The notes: generated from the sequence alone by a model not told the origin. Shown: positions 1-6,659, counted from the first letter of the stretch. The stretch: DNA of 7,416 bases from Planctomycetota bacterium (GCA_016200155.1 JACQFG010000120.1:1-7416); one strand, 5' to 3'. Made by a program: numbers and translations.

Positions 1-2
1 GC

Positions 3-194
3 CAATGGGTGAAGACCGACGACGGCTATCGCCTGGAGGGGACTTCGCGAGCATTGCGGCTTCCCCCGAAGACCTATGGCTGGGCGTGGATCACGGGCTG
101 CGTGCTCGGCGGCTTGGTCATCGCCGGCGGCGCGTTCGCCATTTACCGCCGAACGCTCGCTGCCAGGCCGACCGCGGGAGGCTCATCACCATGA
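3..194 (+). CDS. C-terminal end of a single-pass membrane protein (5' truncated by window)
   Basis: The frame is open from the left edge of the window to a TGA at 192-194, so this is most likely the tail of a longer gene whose start lies outside. A GTG at base 9 could serve as a start but has no visible ribosome binding site inside the window. The visible roughly 63 residues contain one clear hydrophobic helix (GWAWITGCVLGGLVIAGGAF, about residues 26-45 counted from the GTG). A basic stretch (YRRTLAAR) follows and the tail is short, polar and rich in Gly and Ser. The positive-inside rule suggests the short tail is cytoplasmic. The stop overlaps the next start as ATGA, which indicates translational coupling with the pilin-like gene. 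I do not recognise the family, because the diagnostic domain would lie upstream. Confidence 0.55.
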   Translation, partial: QWVKTDDGYRLEGTSRALRLPPKTYGWAWITGCVLGGLVIAGGAFAIYRRTLAARPTAGGSSP

Positions 195-793
195 AGCGCC
201 TATCCATCAAACGTTGCGGGGTCACTCTGATCGAGGTGCTCGTCGTCGGTGCGGCCGTACTTGCGATGGGAATCAATGCCGGCTTTGCTGGTACAGAAAC
301 CTGCGGCACGGCATTCTCCGGCGCGTGCGCCACGAGTTCAATATTTATCGGCGCGGACGAATCCTTGTCGCTTTCCCTGTATCGCGACAAAGGGCCCTAC
401 ACTTGGGCAAAGGGGACCAAGTATCAGGATCTCGGCAAGGACGATCCGTTCCTGGTGAAGGTCGTCCTGCGCAACCATTCGCAGAAAACGATCGTGCTTG
501 ATTTTGAGGTGACCCCGCTGGCCTCCCTGGATTTTGTGATCCGCAAGAACGGGCAAACGGTATCGAAAAAAGGACGGTTTGGGGATGCTTATGTCATTCC
601 TCAGGCCGGCCTGGAACGGGCACGGATCAGCCTGGGGCCCGGCAATGCACACGTCATGCAGGTCAGCATCAAGACCATGCTGCATGCTGACGCTGGTCGC
701 GGACTCTTTCAAGTCATTGCGTCGTTCAGCCACGACGGTACGGAGATTCGGTCAGCTCCCCTGAGGTTGTCCGTGCCGAGGCGGCCGCGCTAG
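191..793 (+). CDS. Secreted protein with prepilin-like N-terminal leader and beta-rich (Ig-like?) domain
   Basis: The product is 200 residues. The ATG at 191 is chosen because GGGAGG (176-181) sits 9 nt upstream and the start overlaps the previous stop. The upstream in-frame extension is the shadow of the previous gene. Residues 1-10 are basic and end in Cys-Gly, followed by VTLIEVLVVGAAVLAM. This is a class III (prepilin peptidase) signature, with predicted cleavage after Gly10 and the conserved Glu at mature position +5 (Glu15). A second possible processing site follows the helix (GFA/GT near residue 33), so ordinary Sec cleavage is possible. Cys38 and Cys46 could form a disulfide. Residues about 50-195 alternate hydrophobic and polar (DPFLVKVVLRNHSQKTIVLD, then LGPGNAHVMQVSIKT), as in a beta-sandwich or Ig-like fold; that fold is inferred. 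It has no recognisable family and lacks the DUF1559 core of its neighbour. The 87-bp gap to the next gene has no obvious terminator, so co-transcription is likely. Confidence 0.78.
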   Translation: MKRLSIKRCGVTLIEVLVVGAAVLAMGINAGFAGTETCGTAFSGACATSSIFIGADESLSLSLYRDKGPYTWAKGTKYQDLGKDDPFLVKVVLRNHSQKTIVLDFEVTPLASLDFVIRKNGQTVSKKGRFGDAYVIPQAGLERARISLGPGNAHVMQVSIKTMLHADAGRGLFQVIASFSHDGTEIRSAPLRLSVPRRPR

Positions 794-880
794 CGGATCA
801 ATCTGTCTCCATGGCGCCGGTGCGGTCGGGCGAGATGCGGTGGCACGGTCCCGGCGTTCACGAAAAAAAAGGACACGACC

Positions 881-1834
881 ATGAGATCTCGATCCAGTCA
901 ACGCTCCGGATTCACCCTGATCGAGGTGCTCGTCGTCGGCGCCATCGTCGCGGTCGTGCTTGGCTTGATCGTGGTCGCCGTCGTGAAGGTGCGCGGCGCC
1001 ATGGCGAATGCCCAGTGCTCCCACAACCTCAAGGAGATCGGCATCGCCTGCCATGCCACCCATCAGCAGCACAAGCGCATGCCGCCCGCCTTCGGGTTCT
1101 ATCCGACCAACAATGTATACGACGGCTCCACCGGGCTGGGCAATCTCTTCTTCCACCTGTTGCCCTATCTGCAACACCACGGCCTGTATCAGCAAGCACG
1201 CTTCAAATCGGCGACCACGCCGCAACAGAACTTTCTGATCTACACCACGCGGAACGTGCATCAGGTCCAGGTGCCGGTCTACAACTGTCCCAGCGATGGC
1301 ACGCTGATGCCGGGCATCGATCCGGTGAAGCAGTATGCCCCGAGCAGTTATGCGGCCAACTACCTGGTGTTCGGCAACGTGGACAAGAACTTCATCAGCA
1401 AGGACGCGCAGGGCCAGCCCAAGCTCGGCGCCAGCTTCCCCGACGGCATGAGCCAGACGGTCCTGCTCGGCGAGAAATATGCGTCGGCGTGGATCAGCGC
1501 CGCGAATAATCAAGGGTGGAGCTACGAGGGCGGCTGCCACTGGGCCTACTTCCACGCCGACTGCCATCACCCGTTCTTCGCCTACTACGAGCCGGCGCCG
1601 GCCAGCAGTTACGCGTGGATGGACCCGAAGGCCATCGGCCCGGACAGCCGCTTCCAGGTCCAACCAAAGGCCGCCGGCGGCTGCAACCCGTGCCTCGCCG
1701 CCACCGCCCACAACGCCATGAACGTCTGCATGGCCGACGGCAGCGTGCGATCCCTCGCCGCCAGCATCGATCCCGCCGTCTGGTGGGCGTTGGTGACGCC
1801 GGCGTCGAACGACAAGCCCGGCGACGGCTGGTGA
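881..1834 (+). CDS. DUF1559 domain protein (pseudopilin-like, H-Xn-DG type)
   Basis: The product is 317 residues. The start at 881 is supported by AAAGGA (868-873), 7 nt upstream. The leader MRSRSSQRSG/FTLIEVLVV is a textbook prepilin peptidase site, with cleavage after Gly10 and Glu at +5. A hydrophobic helix runs to about residue 36. The DUF1559 (SBP_bac_10, PF07596) body follows: HNLKEIGIACHATHQQHKRMPP at about 48-69, split here as HNLKEIGIAC plus HATHQQHKRMPP, then GLGNLFFHLLPYLQHHGLYQQ as GLGNLFFHLLPYL plus QHHGLYQQ (86-105). Later come VPVYNCPSDG (131-140), SSYAANYLVFG (155-165) and FPDGMSQTVLLGEKYA (187-201). The C-terminal motif is HNAMNVCMADGSVRSL (277-292), a variant with eight residues between His277 and Asp286 rather than nine. 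Such proteins occur in large paralogous families in planctomycetes. They are thought to be pseudopilin-like surface or envelope proteins, and their exact function is unknown. Several Cys residues (136, 219, 228, 268, 271, 283) suggest an oxidising compartment. Confidence 0.93.
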   Translation: MRSRSSQRSGFTLIEVLVVGAIVAVVLGLIVVAVVKVRGAMANAQCSHNLKEIGIACHATHQQHKRMPPAFGFYPTNNVYDGSTGLGNLFFHLLPYLQHHGLYQQARFKSATTPQQNFLIYTTRNVHQVQVPVYNCPSDGTLMPGIDPVKQYAPSSYAANYLVFGNVDKNFISKDAQGQPKLGASFPDGMSQTVLLGEKYASAWISAANNQGWSYEGGCHWAYFHADCHHPFFAYYEPAPASSYAWMDPKAIGPDSRFQVQPKAAGGCNPCLAATAHNAMNVCMADGSVRSLAASIDPAVWWALVTPASNDKPGDGW

Positions 1835-1847
1835 TCGGGCATCCAAC

Positions 1848-1880
1848 AAAAAAAGCCCACGGGGTTCCACGCCCGTGGGC
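1848..1880 (-). terminator. Intrinsic terminator of the HtrA-like protease gene, possibly bidirectional
   Basis: GCCCACGGG (1855-1863) pairs perfectly with CCCGTGGGC (1872-1880) across an 8-nt loop. On the plus strand the stem is preceded by seven A (1848-1854). A minus-strand transcript would therefore carry a GC-rich 9-bp stem followed by U7, a canonical Rho-independent terminator starting about 33 nt after the protease stop. For the plus-strand DUF1559 gene, which ends at 1834, the hairpin is followed only by a mixed pyrimidine run (agcctcttctt). Termination in that direction should be weaker. Confidence 0.88.
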
Positions 1881-1912
1881 AGCCTCTTCTTGCGTGCACT
1901 CTCGCAAACGCC

Positions 1913-2908
1913 TCAGCGCTCGCTGGCCGTTTGCACGCTGGCGGCATTGAGCGCCGCCGATCCGGCCCCCTGACTGGACTCCAACGTCAACCGCACCACC
2001 ACCTCGCTGCCCTGGCGGTTTACTTTCAGTTCCACTTGCTGGCCCGGCTGCTTGTGCCACAGGGCCCGCTGCAGATCGAACACATTCGCTATCTTGCGAT
2101 CGCCGACCAGGCGAATCTCGTCGCCCGATTTCAGCTCCGCCGTCGCGGCCTTGACGATCACGCGCTGCCGCTCGTCGATTACCTTCTCCTCGACCTTGAC
2201 GCCGAGCTTGACGCCGGAGATTTTCCTGGCATAGCGTTCGAGGAATCCCTGGACGGTGGAGGCGTTGATGGCGAAGGCGATGTTCTGGGCGCCGTCGCGC
2301 ATGGCGACGTTGATGCCGATGACCTCGCCGTTGATATTGAGGAGCGGCCCGCCGGAGTTGCCGGGGTTGATCGGGGCGTCGTGCTGGATGAGCCCGGTCA
2401 TGGTAATGTCGTTGGGCATCGGGATCTTGCGATCGAGAGCGCTGAGGATTCCGCGCGAGACGGTGGCGTCGTAGCCGTAGGGGCTGCCGATGGCGAGGAC
2501 GGTTTCGCCGACCATGAGGTCGTCGGTGGGTCCTAGGTGCAACGCGGTGAGCTTCTTGTTGGTCTTGATCTGGACGATGGCGAGATCGAGGTCGGCATCG
2601 GTCATGACGACTTCGCCGGTGGTCTCGGTGCCGTCGTCGAGTCGAATCTTGAGTTCTTTCTTGCCGCCGGTGACATGGCGATTGGTAACCGCGAGGCCGC
2701 TCTCATCGACGATGACGCCGGAGCCGACCATATCGCGCTCGCCTTCACGAGGGACGCGGATGGCGATGACGCCGGGCCTGGTTTTCTTGACGGCTTCGGT
2801 AACGGGGTTGCTGCGGGAGAACTTGGCGGGCGGGTCGGTGGCGAACGAAAACGGGACCAACATTGCGACCGCCAGAACGGCGGCGCAATACGCGCGGGAA
2901 AGCCTCAT
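1913..2908 (-). CDS. HtrA/Deg-family (S1C) trypsin-like serine protease with C-terminal PDZ-like domain
   Basis: From the chosen start the product is 331 residues. An ATG three codons upstream (2917) gives 334 but overlaps the Shine-Dalgarno-like AAAGGA, whereas 2908 sits 8 nt after it. The signal peptide is MRLSRAYCAAVLAVAMLVPF plus SFA, so the product is exported to the periplasm. The chymotrypsin-fold protease domain spans about 33-220. The catalytic triad is complete: His78 in VTNRHV, Asp108 in DADLDLAIVQI and Ser185 in INPGNSGGPL. Other family motifs are GSGVIVDESG (62-71), GETVLAIGSPYG (134-145) and NIAFAI. A divergent PDZ-like domain follows (about 230-315, with ATAELKSGDEIRLVGDRKIA), and the tail is rich in Ala and Ser. 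The family degrades or chaperones misfolded envelope proteins. There is only one PDZ, so it is closer in layout to DegS or short HtrA than to DegP, but no membrane anchor remains if the signal peptide is cleaved. It is probably monocistronic and is divergent from the DUF3160 gene. Confidence 0.93.
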   Translation of the reverse strand: MRLSRAYCAAVLAVAMLVPFSFATDPPAKFSRSNPVTEAVKKTRPGVIAIRVPREGERDMVGSGVIVDESGLAVTNRHVTGGKKELKIRLDDGTETTGEVVMTDADLDLAIVQIKTNKKLTALHLGPTDDLMVGETVLAIGSPYGYDATVSRGILSALDRKIPMPNDITMTGLIQHDAPINPGNSGGPLLNINGEVIGINVAMRDGAQNIAFAINASTVQGFLERYARKISGVKLGVKVEEKVIDERQRVIVKAATAELKSGDEIRLVGDRKIANVFDLQRALWHKQPGQQVELKVNRQGSEVVVRLTLESSQGAGSAALNAASVQTASER

Positions 2909-2916
2909 CTGGGTCA

Positions 2917-2922
2917 TCCTTT
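2917..2922 (-). promoter_or_regulatory. Ribosome binding site deciding the protease start
   Basis: The minus strand reads AAAGGA, then eight bases, then ATG at 2908. The longer ORF start (ATG at 2917-2915) lies inside this purine tract with no room for a spacer, so the shorter start is preferred. Confidence 0.6.
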
Positions 2923-3010
2923 CGGCGGCCTGGCGGTCTCCAACGGGCTCGGAGATCCATGGCTTTGCGTCCCCACGTCGCCGTGGGTTTGCCAGTATCG
3001 GGGATGTTCG

Positions 3011-3029
3011 TGAGCAAGTTGTTTGCTCA
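3011..3029. promoter_or_regulatory. Perfect dyad in the protease/DUF3160 divergent intergenic region
   Basis: TGAGCAA (3011-3017) and TTGCTCA (3023-3029) are perfect inverted repeats separated by 5 nt. The dyad is about 100 bp upstream of the protease start and about 63 bp upstream of the candidate -35 of the DUF3160 promoter. Its length and spacing suit a dimeric regulator. It could equally be an RNA hairpin in a protease leader. A second, smaller stem (CCCACG 2972-2977 with CGTGGG 2982-2987) lies closer to the protease. No regulator gene is in the window. Confidence 0.3.
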
Positions 3030-3091
3030 GCGGAAGCGTAGGTCAGGAAAATCGAAGATGCAAGAAAAATGCGTTATACCGGCAGTAGGGA

Positions 3092-3120
3092 TTGTGCGGG
3101 ATGTGCGGCCGGAGTAGAAT
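3092..3120 (+). promoter_or_regulatory. Candidate sigma70-like promoter for the DUF3160 gene
   Basis: TTGTGC (3092-3097) and TAGAAT (3115-3120) are separated by exactly 17 bp. The -10 matches TATAAT at five of six positions and the -35 keeps TTG. Transcription would start near 3127, giving a leader of about 70 nt. That leader contains a small GAAA-tetraloop stem (CGAC GAAA GTCG, 3131-3142) and the AT palindrome TAATATATTA (3155-3164). The call rests on consensus matching only. Confidence 0.4.
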
Positions 3121-3197
3121 TTTTCAGGCGCGACGAAAGTCGTCCTGGATCGTCTAATATATTAAGGCTACCAATCCCCTCTCGATCGGAGGATTCG

Positions 3198-5621
3198 ATG
3201 AAACGCTACTCCCTGCTGGCTCTCGCATTGATGGGAATCCTGGGCGCTGCCTATCATGGCGTGGCGCCGACGTCCAATCCGGTTCAGGCCAATCCGCCGG
3301 CAGCTGCTGCGGGCGGACAGCTTCAGGGGGGCTTCGCCAATGCCTTCCAGGGGGAGCTGAAGGTACTCGGCCAGATCAGCACCGAGGAATTCGCGCGGCG
3401 CTATCCCAGCTCGGCGAAATATCTGGACGCCTTCCCATGGGACCCGACCACGGCGCAATATTACGATCACCTGCAGCTCGACCCCAACGATCCGAAATCG
3501 CAGATCCGCGCCAGGGGCCATCACGCTCAAGCCCTTCGCCAGCAGCTTCAACAGCAGGCGATCCAGAAAGGTGAGGACCCGAAGCTCGTGCCCGAGCGCC
3601 CGATGGTCTCCGCGAAGGGGCATTTCGATTTCCGTCTGAACGCCGACGAGCAGGCGAAGTTCAAGAAGAACGGCTTCGTCGTCAGCGAACGCATGGGGGC
3701 GGCCAACTTCATCGAGATGTACTATCGCATCTATGCCCGCGACATGCCGGTGTTCGTCTCCTCCGACGCCATCCTGCACGCCTGGCACCATTCCTATGAT
3801 GCGATGCTCGAAGAAACCGAAACGTTTTATCTTCATCCAAACCTGAACCAGATTCTTTGCGCCATGCACAACAAGCTGCCCGAGGCGCAGAAGGAATACG
3901 GCCAGGGCACGCTGCAGAGCAGTGTCAAGGATGCCGACTACTTCCTGACCGTGGCCATTCGCCTCCTGCACGGCGACACGGTGCATTGGCCCACGCACCT
4001 CGATCAGGACGCGCGCGTCAACAAGACGCTCAAGGCCTGCGCCGATCTGAAGATGGAAAAGTTCAACCTCTTCGGCCGCGACCGCGAGGTCGATTTCTCG
4101 CAATTCAAGGTTCGCGGCCATTACGAGAAGTCGCAGACCCTCGCGCAATATTTCCGGGCGATGATGTGGCTCGGCCGCACCGATCTGCGCGTCGCCGGCT
4201 ACGGGGGCAATACGTCGGCGCGCGAGATGGGTGCATCGCTGGTGCTCCACGATCTGCTGCAGCGCTCCAAGAAGTTCCAGGACTGGCAGAACTTCGATAA
4301 CACGATTCAAACCTTCGTCGGCAAGACCGATTCCATGACCTTCGCCCAGCTCGGCGACGTGCTCAAGGAAGCCAAGTTCCAGACCCCGGCCCAGGTCAAG
4401 AATGTGGACGACCTCGTCAATCTGCAAAAAGCCGTCCTCGCGTCCAACGCCGGCGTCCAGGAAATTCGCGGCGACATCTTCCAGTCGGGCGAACCGCTGC
4501 CGCGCTCGTTCACCTTCCTCGGCCAAAAGTTCGTCGTCGATAGCTGGGCCCTCAACAAGGTCGTCTATGACGATATCCTTTGGGACAACAGGCCTGTCAG
4601 ACGCAAAATCCCCAGCGGCCTCGACGTGAGCTTCGCCGTCTTCGGCAACAACCAGGTGGTGCCGCAGATCGTCGATCGCATCAACAACCGGGACGGCAAT
4701 CCGCTCCGCGACGGCATGCCCTATCAGCACAACCTCGCCGCCGTCCGCAACGTGATCGATCGGCTCCCCGAGACGTACTGGGACGAGAACCTCTATACCC
4801 AGTGGCTCGGTTCGCTGCGGGAACTGTCGAAGCCGACGACCGATGTGAAGAACCCGCAGGTGATGCAGACGAAAGCCTGGGCCATGAAGTCGCTCAACAC
4901 GACGATGGCCTCCTGGACGCAGCTTCGCCATGACACGATTCTCTATGCGAAGCAATCGTATGCGTCGGTGAGCTGCTTCTACCCCGCCGGCTATGTCGAG
5001 CCGCTGCCCGCCTTCTGGGGCCGCATGGAGAAAATGGCCGGCATGACCGGCAAAATGCTCGGCACGATTCCGTATCCGGAGTCGATGAAGTATCAGAAAG
5101 ATCGGCAAGCCGAATTCTGCAAGCACTTCGCCACGACGATGGGCACGCTCAAGGCCATCGCCGAGAAGGAATTGGCTCAAAAGGAGCTGAATGCCGAGGA
5201 GACCAAGTTCCTGGGCCAGCTCGTCGAAGTCAGCTTCGGCTGCGGCGGCCCGCCCATGTATTACGGCTGGTATCCCCGGCTCTATTATGGAGATCGCGAT
5301 GACCTGACGCGCTGGGACGCCCTCGTCGCCGACGTTCACACCGATCCAATGTCGGGCGTGCTGCATCAAGGCGTCGGCAATGTTGACCTGATGGTGATCG
5401 CCGTCGACAACGGCAAGGACCGCATGCTCTACCTCGGCCCGACCATGAGCCATTACGAATTCGAAGTGGCGGGCGCCAACCGCAAATCGGATTCGGAATG
5501 GCGCGCCGACTTGAAGGCCGGCAAGACGCCGCCGCGCCCCGAATGGACGCGCGACTACCTGGCCCCCGGCTTGAACCCGCGCGCGAAGGATTATGTGGAT
5601 TCGAACAAAAAGGGGAAATAG
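3198..5621 (+). CDS. Secreted DUF3160 domain protein
   Basis: The product is 807 residues. The frame is open upstream to 3069, but the start at 3198 is preferred: GGAGGA (3188-3193) lies just before it, and the protein then begins with a clean signal peptide (MKRYSLLALALMGILGAAYH). An Ala/Pro/Gly-rich linker runs to about residue 45. The remainder matches DUF3160 (PF11369) as I know it. Near residues 158-207 are NGFVVSERM, then MPVFVSSDAILHAWHHSYDA followed by MLEE. In the middle is a GYVEPLPAFWGRMEKM block. Near the C-terminus are VADVHTDP (710-717), a GVG, and YLGPTMSHYEF (745-755). No transmembrane segment beyond the signal peptide is evident, so a periplasmic or extracellular location is likely. 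The family has no established biochemical function. The many conserved His, Asp and Glu residues around the VSSDAILHAWHH block could bind a metal or a ligand, which is inference. The gene appears monocistronic, with a terminator about 200 bp downstream. Confidence 0.9.
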   Translation: MKRYSLLALALMGILGAAYHGVAPTSNPVQANPPAAAAGGQLQGGFANAFQGELKVLGQISTEEFARRYPSSAKYLDAFPWDPTTAQYYDHLQLDPNDPKSQIRARGHHAQALRQQLQQQAIQKGEDPKLVPERPMVSAKGHFDFRLNADEQAKFKKNGFVVSERMGAANFIEMYYRIYARDMPVFVSSDAILHAWHHSYDAMLEETETFYLHPNLNQILCAMHNKLPEAQKEYGQGTLQSSVKDADYFLTVAIRLLHGDTVHWPTHLDQDARVNKTLKACADLKMEKFNLFGRDREVDFSQFKVRGHYEKSQTLAQYFRAMMWLGRTDLRVAGYGGNTSAREMGASLVLHDLLQRSKKFQDWQNFDNTIQTFVGKTDSMTFAQLGDVLKEAKFQTPAQVKNVDDLVNLQKAVLASNAGVQEIRGDIFQSGEPLPRSFTFLGQKFVVDSWALNKVVYDDILWDNRPVRRKIPSGLDVSFAVFGNNQVVPQIVDRINNRDGNPLRDGMPYQHNLAAVRNVIDRLPETYWDENLYTQWLGSLRELSKPTTDVKNPQVMQTKAWAMKSLNTTMASWTQLRHDTILYAKQSYASVSCFYPAGYVEPLPAFWGRMEKMAGMTGKMLGTIPYPESMKYQKDRQAEFCKHFATTMGTLKAIAEKELAQKELNAEETKFLGQLVEVSFGCGGPPMYYGWYPRLYYGDRDDLTRWDALVADVHTDPMSGVLHQGVGNVDLMVIAVDNGKDRMLYLGPTMSHYEFEVAGANRKSDSEWRADLKAGKTPPRPEWTRDYLAPGLNPRAKDYVDSNKKGK

Positions 5622-5664
5622 AAGAAAAAGCGGCACCCGTTCACCACTCTCAAAAACTGTCGTT

Positions 5665-5767
5665 GCAAGTCATTGTAGCCGCACGCTTTAGCCTGCGGCG
5701 ATTCTGCACGGCCTTGGCGAACGGCCGCAGGCTAAAGCCTGCGGCTACAATGGCTACAATGACTTGC
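5665..5767. repeat. Large REP-like inverted repeat with nested palindromes
   Basis: The 28-nt arms 5672-5699 and 5724-5751 are reverse complements with a single mismatch, around a 24-nt centre. Within each arm the core is itself palindromic; on the right arm GCCGCAGGCT-aa-AGCCTGCGGC (5724-5745) is perfect. The symmetry continues outward as GCAAGTC (5665-5671) and GACTTGC (5761-5767), but the right side carries an extra tandem copy of GGCTACAAT (5743-5751 and 5752-5760). The element sits in the gap between two convergent genes, the usual place for REP or BIME-type elements. The core resembles intergenic palindromes that I recall being common in many bacterial genomes, but I cannot count copies here. 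It has no coding content and no transposase. Confidence 0.85.
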
Positions 5768-5818
5768 GACGCTGGCTCGCAAACATGATGAACGGGTACA
5801 AAATCGTGAAAAGACAAC

Positions 5819-5847
5819 GGTGTCATGGCCGCTCATGACACCTTTTT
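5819..5847 (+). terminator. Intrinsic terminator of the DUF3160 gene, overlapping the methyltransferase 3' end
   Basis: GGTGTCATG (5819-5827) pairs perfectly with CATGACACC (5834-5842) across a 6-nt loop and is followed by T5 (5843-5847). An outer AAGACA/TGTCTT pairing (5811-5816 with 5847-5852) can lengthen the stem. The methyltransferase stop codon (5835-5833 on the minus strand) falls at the loop and stem junction, so the hairpin also forms the end of that gene's coding sequence. In the minus direction the following tract (gttgtctttt) is a poorer U-run. Confidence 0.82.
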
Positions 5848-6588
5848 GTCTTCATCCCGACGTGCGGCGACGAAAAACATTGGCATCGGAAAGCCGCCGC
5901 GGAAGATGAAATCGCGGATCATCCGCCAGCCGCGTCCGGTCAGGAAGGCTTCACGAAACGTCGGTGCGGCCGTCGGGTACAGTTTCAGCCAGCGCAGCAC
6001 GTCGCGCCGCCTCAGGCCCCAGTAATCCAGACGCGAAGTCTCGACCGTGAAGCCGGCCCCCTTCAGAAGGGCGAACACCTGGTCCGCGTCGAACTTGTGG
6101 AAATGGAACGGGTCGATATCGCGCGTCTCGCCGAGCGGGACCGACATCTGGAAGGTTCCGCCCGGGACAAGCAATCGGTGCACCCGGTCGAGAAATCGGG
6201 CCGGCTCGTGCAGGTGCTCGACCGTCTCGAATGACACCGCCATGTCGAAACGCTCCGGCCACTCGAACTCCTCGGCATTAGCGCAGATGAACTGCACGCC
6301 GGCCGCGGCATAATGGGACTGAGCGTACGCAATGGCGGCCGCGGACAGATCGACGGCAACGACCTGCTGCGCGCCCGCCCGCCCGAGCATCTGGCTGCCG
6401 TAGCCGGACCCGCAGGCGATATCGAGCACGCGCTTGCCGCCAATCGATCGAGCGGCCTCCTCATAGCGACGAACGTGGATGTCGAGAATCTGGCGGCTGG
6501 CGTCGTCGTTTGCCATTTGCTTGGGGATCAAGCGTTCCCAGGTGGTGGTGAGTTTTGCCTCGGCGGAAACGCTGGCTTGTGCAAGCAT
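5833..6588 (-). CDS. Class I SAM-dependent methyltransferase
   Basis: The product is 251 residues. The ATG at 6588 is chosen because GGAG lies 5 nt upstream on the minus strand. A TTG five codons earlier (6603) would extend the frame but overlaps this region and lacks a ribosome binding site. The Rossmann methyltransferase fold is clear: motif I VLDIACGSGYG (54-64) binds SAM, the acidic residue ending strand 2 is Asp80 (VVAVDLS), a motif II-like FDMAVSFETVEHL spans 114-126, and RLLVPGGTFQMSVP (138-151) is the typical segment after it. This is the Methyltransf_11/25-like layout seen in enzymes acting on small molecules, lipids or sugars. The C-terminal about 80 residues (RRRDVLRWLKLYPTAAPTFR and a basic, aromatic end) presumably shape the substrate site. 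The substrate cannot be read from the sequence. Neighbours give no clue: sucD is divergent and DUF3160 is convergent. Confidence 0.88.
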   Translation of the reverse strand: MLAQASVSAEAKLTTTWERLIPKQMANDDASRQILDIHVRRYEEAARSIGGKRVLDIACGSGYGSQMLGRAGAQQVVAVDLSAAAIAYAQSHYAAAGVQFICANAEEFEWPERFDMAVSFETVEHLHEPARFLDRVHRLLVPGGTFQMSVPLGETRDIDPFHFHKFDADQVFALLKGAGFTVETSRLDYWGLRRRDVLRWLKLYPTAAPTFREAFLTGRGWRMIRDFIFRGGFPMPMFFVAARRDEDKKVS

Positions 6589-6630
6589 CAATGCTCCAGT
6601 CAAACGATAATCGTGTCAGGACTGGCGCTC

Positions 6631-6659
6631 AGTATCCCGCAAATCGCGCGTCGGTACAA
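6631..6659 (-). promoter_or_regulatory. Candidate promoter for the methyltransferase gene
   Basis: On the minus strand TTGTAC (6659-6654) and GATACT (6636-6631) are 17 bp apart. The -10 matches four of six consensus positions and the -35 keeps TTG. It would give a leader of roughly 35 nt before the ATG at 6588. A perfect short palindrome, ACGATaATCGT (6604-6614), lies between the predicted start of transcription and the ribosome binding site and could be an operator. Support is weak, from consensus match and position only. Confidence 0.27.

Noticed and set aside
752..1870. A 372-codon open frame antisense to the DUF1559 gene
   Set aside because: It is a shadow of the well-supported plus-strand gene, and it ends across the intergenic region without a recognisable domain.
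1931..3013. Plus-strand open frames opposite the protease (201 and 158 codons)
   Set aside because: They have acidic, low-complexity composition typical of reverse frames. The minus strand encodes a complete S1C protease with an intact triad.
3131..3142. GAAA-tetraloop mini-hairpin in the DUF3160 leader as a riboswitch
   Set aside because: A 4-bp stem alone is too small, and no surrounding conserved riboswitch architecture is recognisable.
3155..3164. TAATATATTA palindrome as the main -10 or an operator of the DUF3160 gene
   Set aside because: No -35 at suitable spacing is visible. The TTGTGC-17-TAGAAT pair upstream is a better promoter match, and short AT palindromes arise by chance.
3168..5636. 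An 822-codon open frame antisense to almost the entire DUF3160 gene
   Set aside because: It has no signal, domain or ribosome binding site. Its composition (rich in Val, Ala, Gly, His, Arg) is that expected from the complementary frame of a GC-biased gene, and the plus-strand protein matches a known family.
5672..5751. CRISPR-like repeat array
   Set aside because: Only two arms are present, in inverted rather than direct orientation, with no repeated spacers of regular length and no cas gene.
6604..6614. ACGATaATCGT palindrome as a defined regulator site
   Set aside because: It is only 5-bp arms with a 1-nt centre in a single copy, so it is mentioned only as a possible operator beside the candidate promoter.
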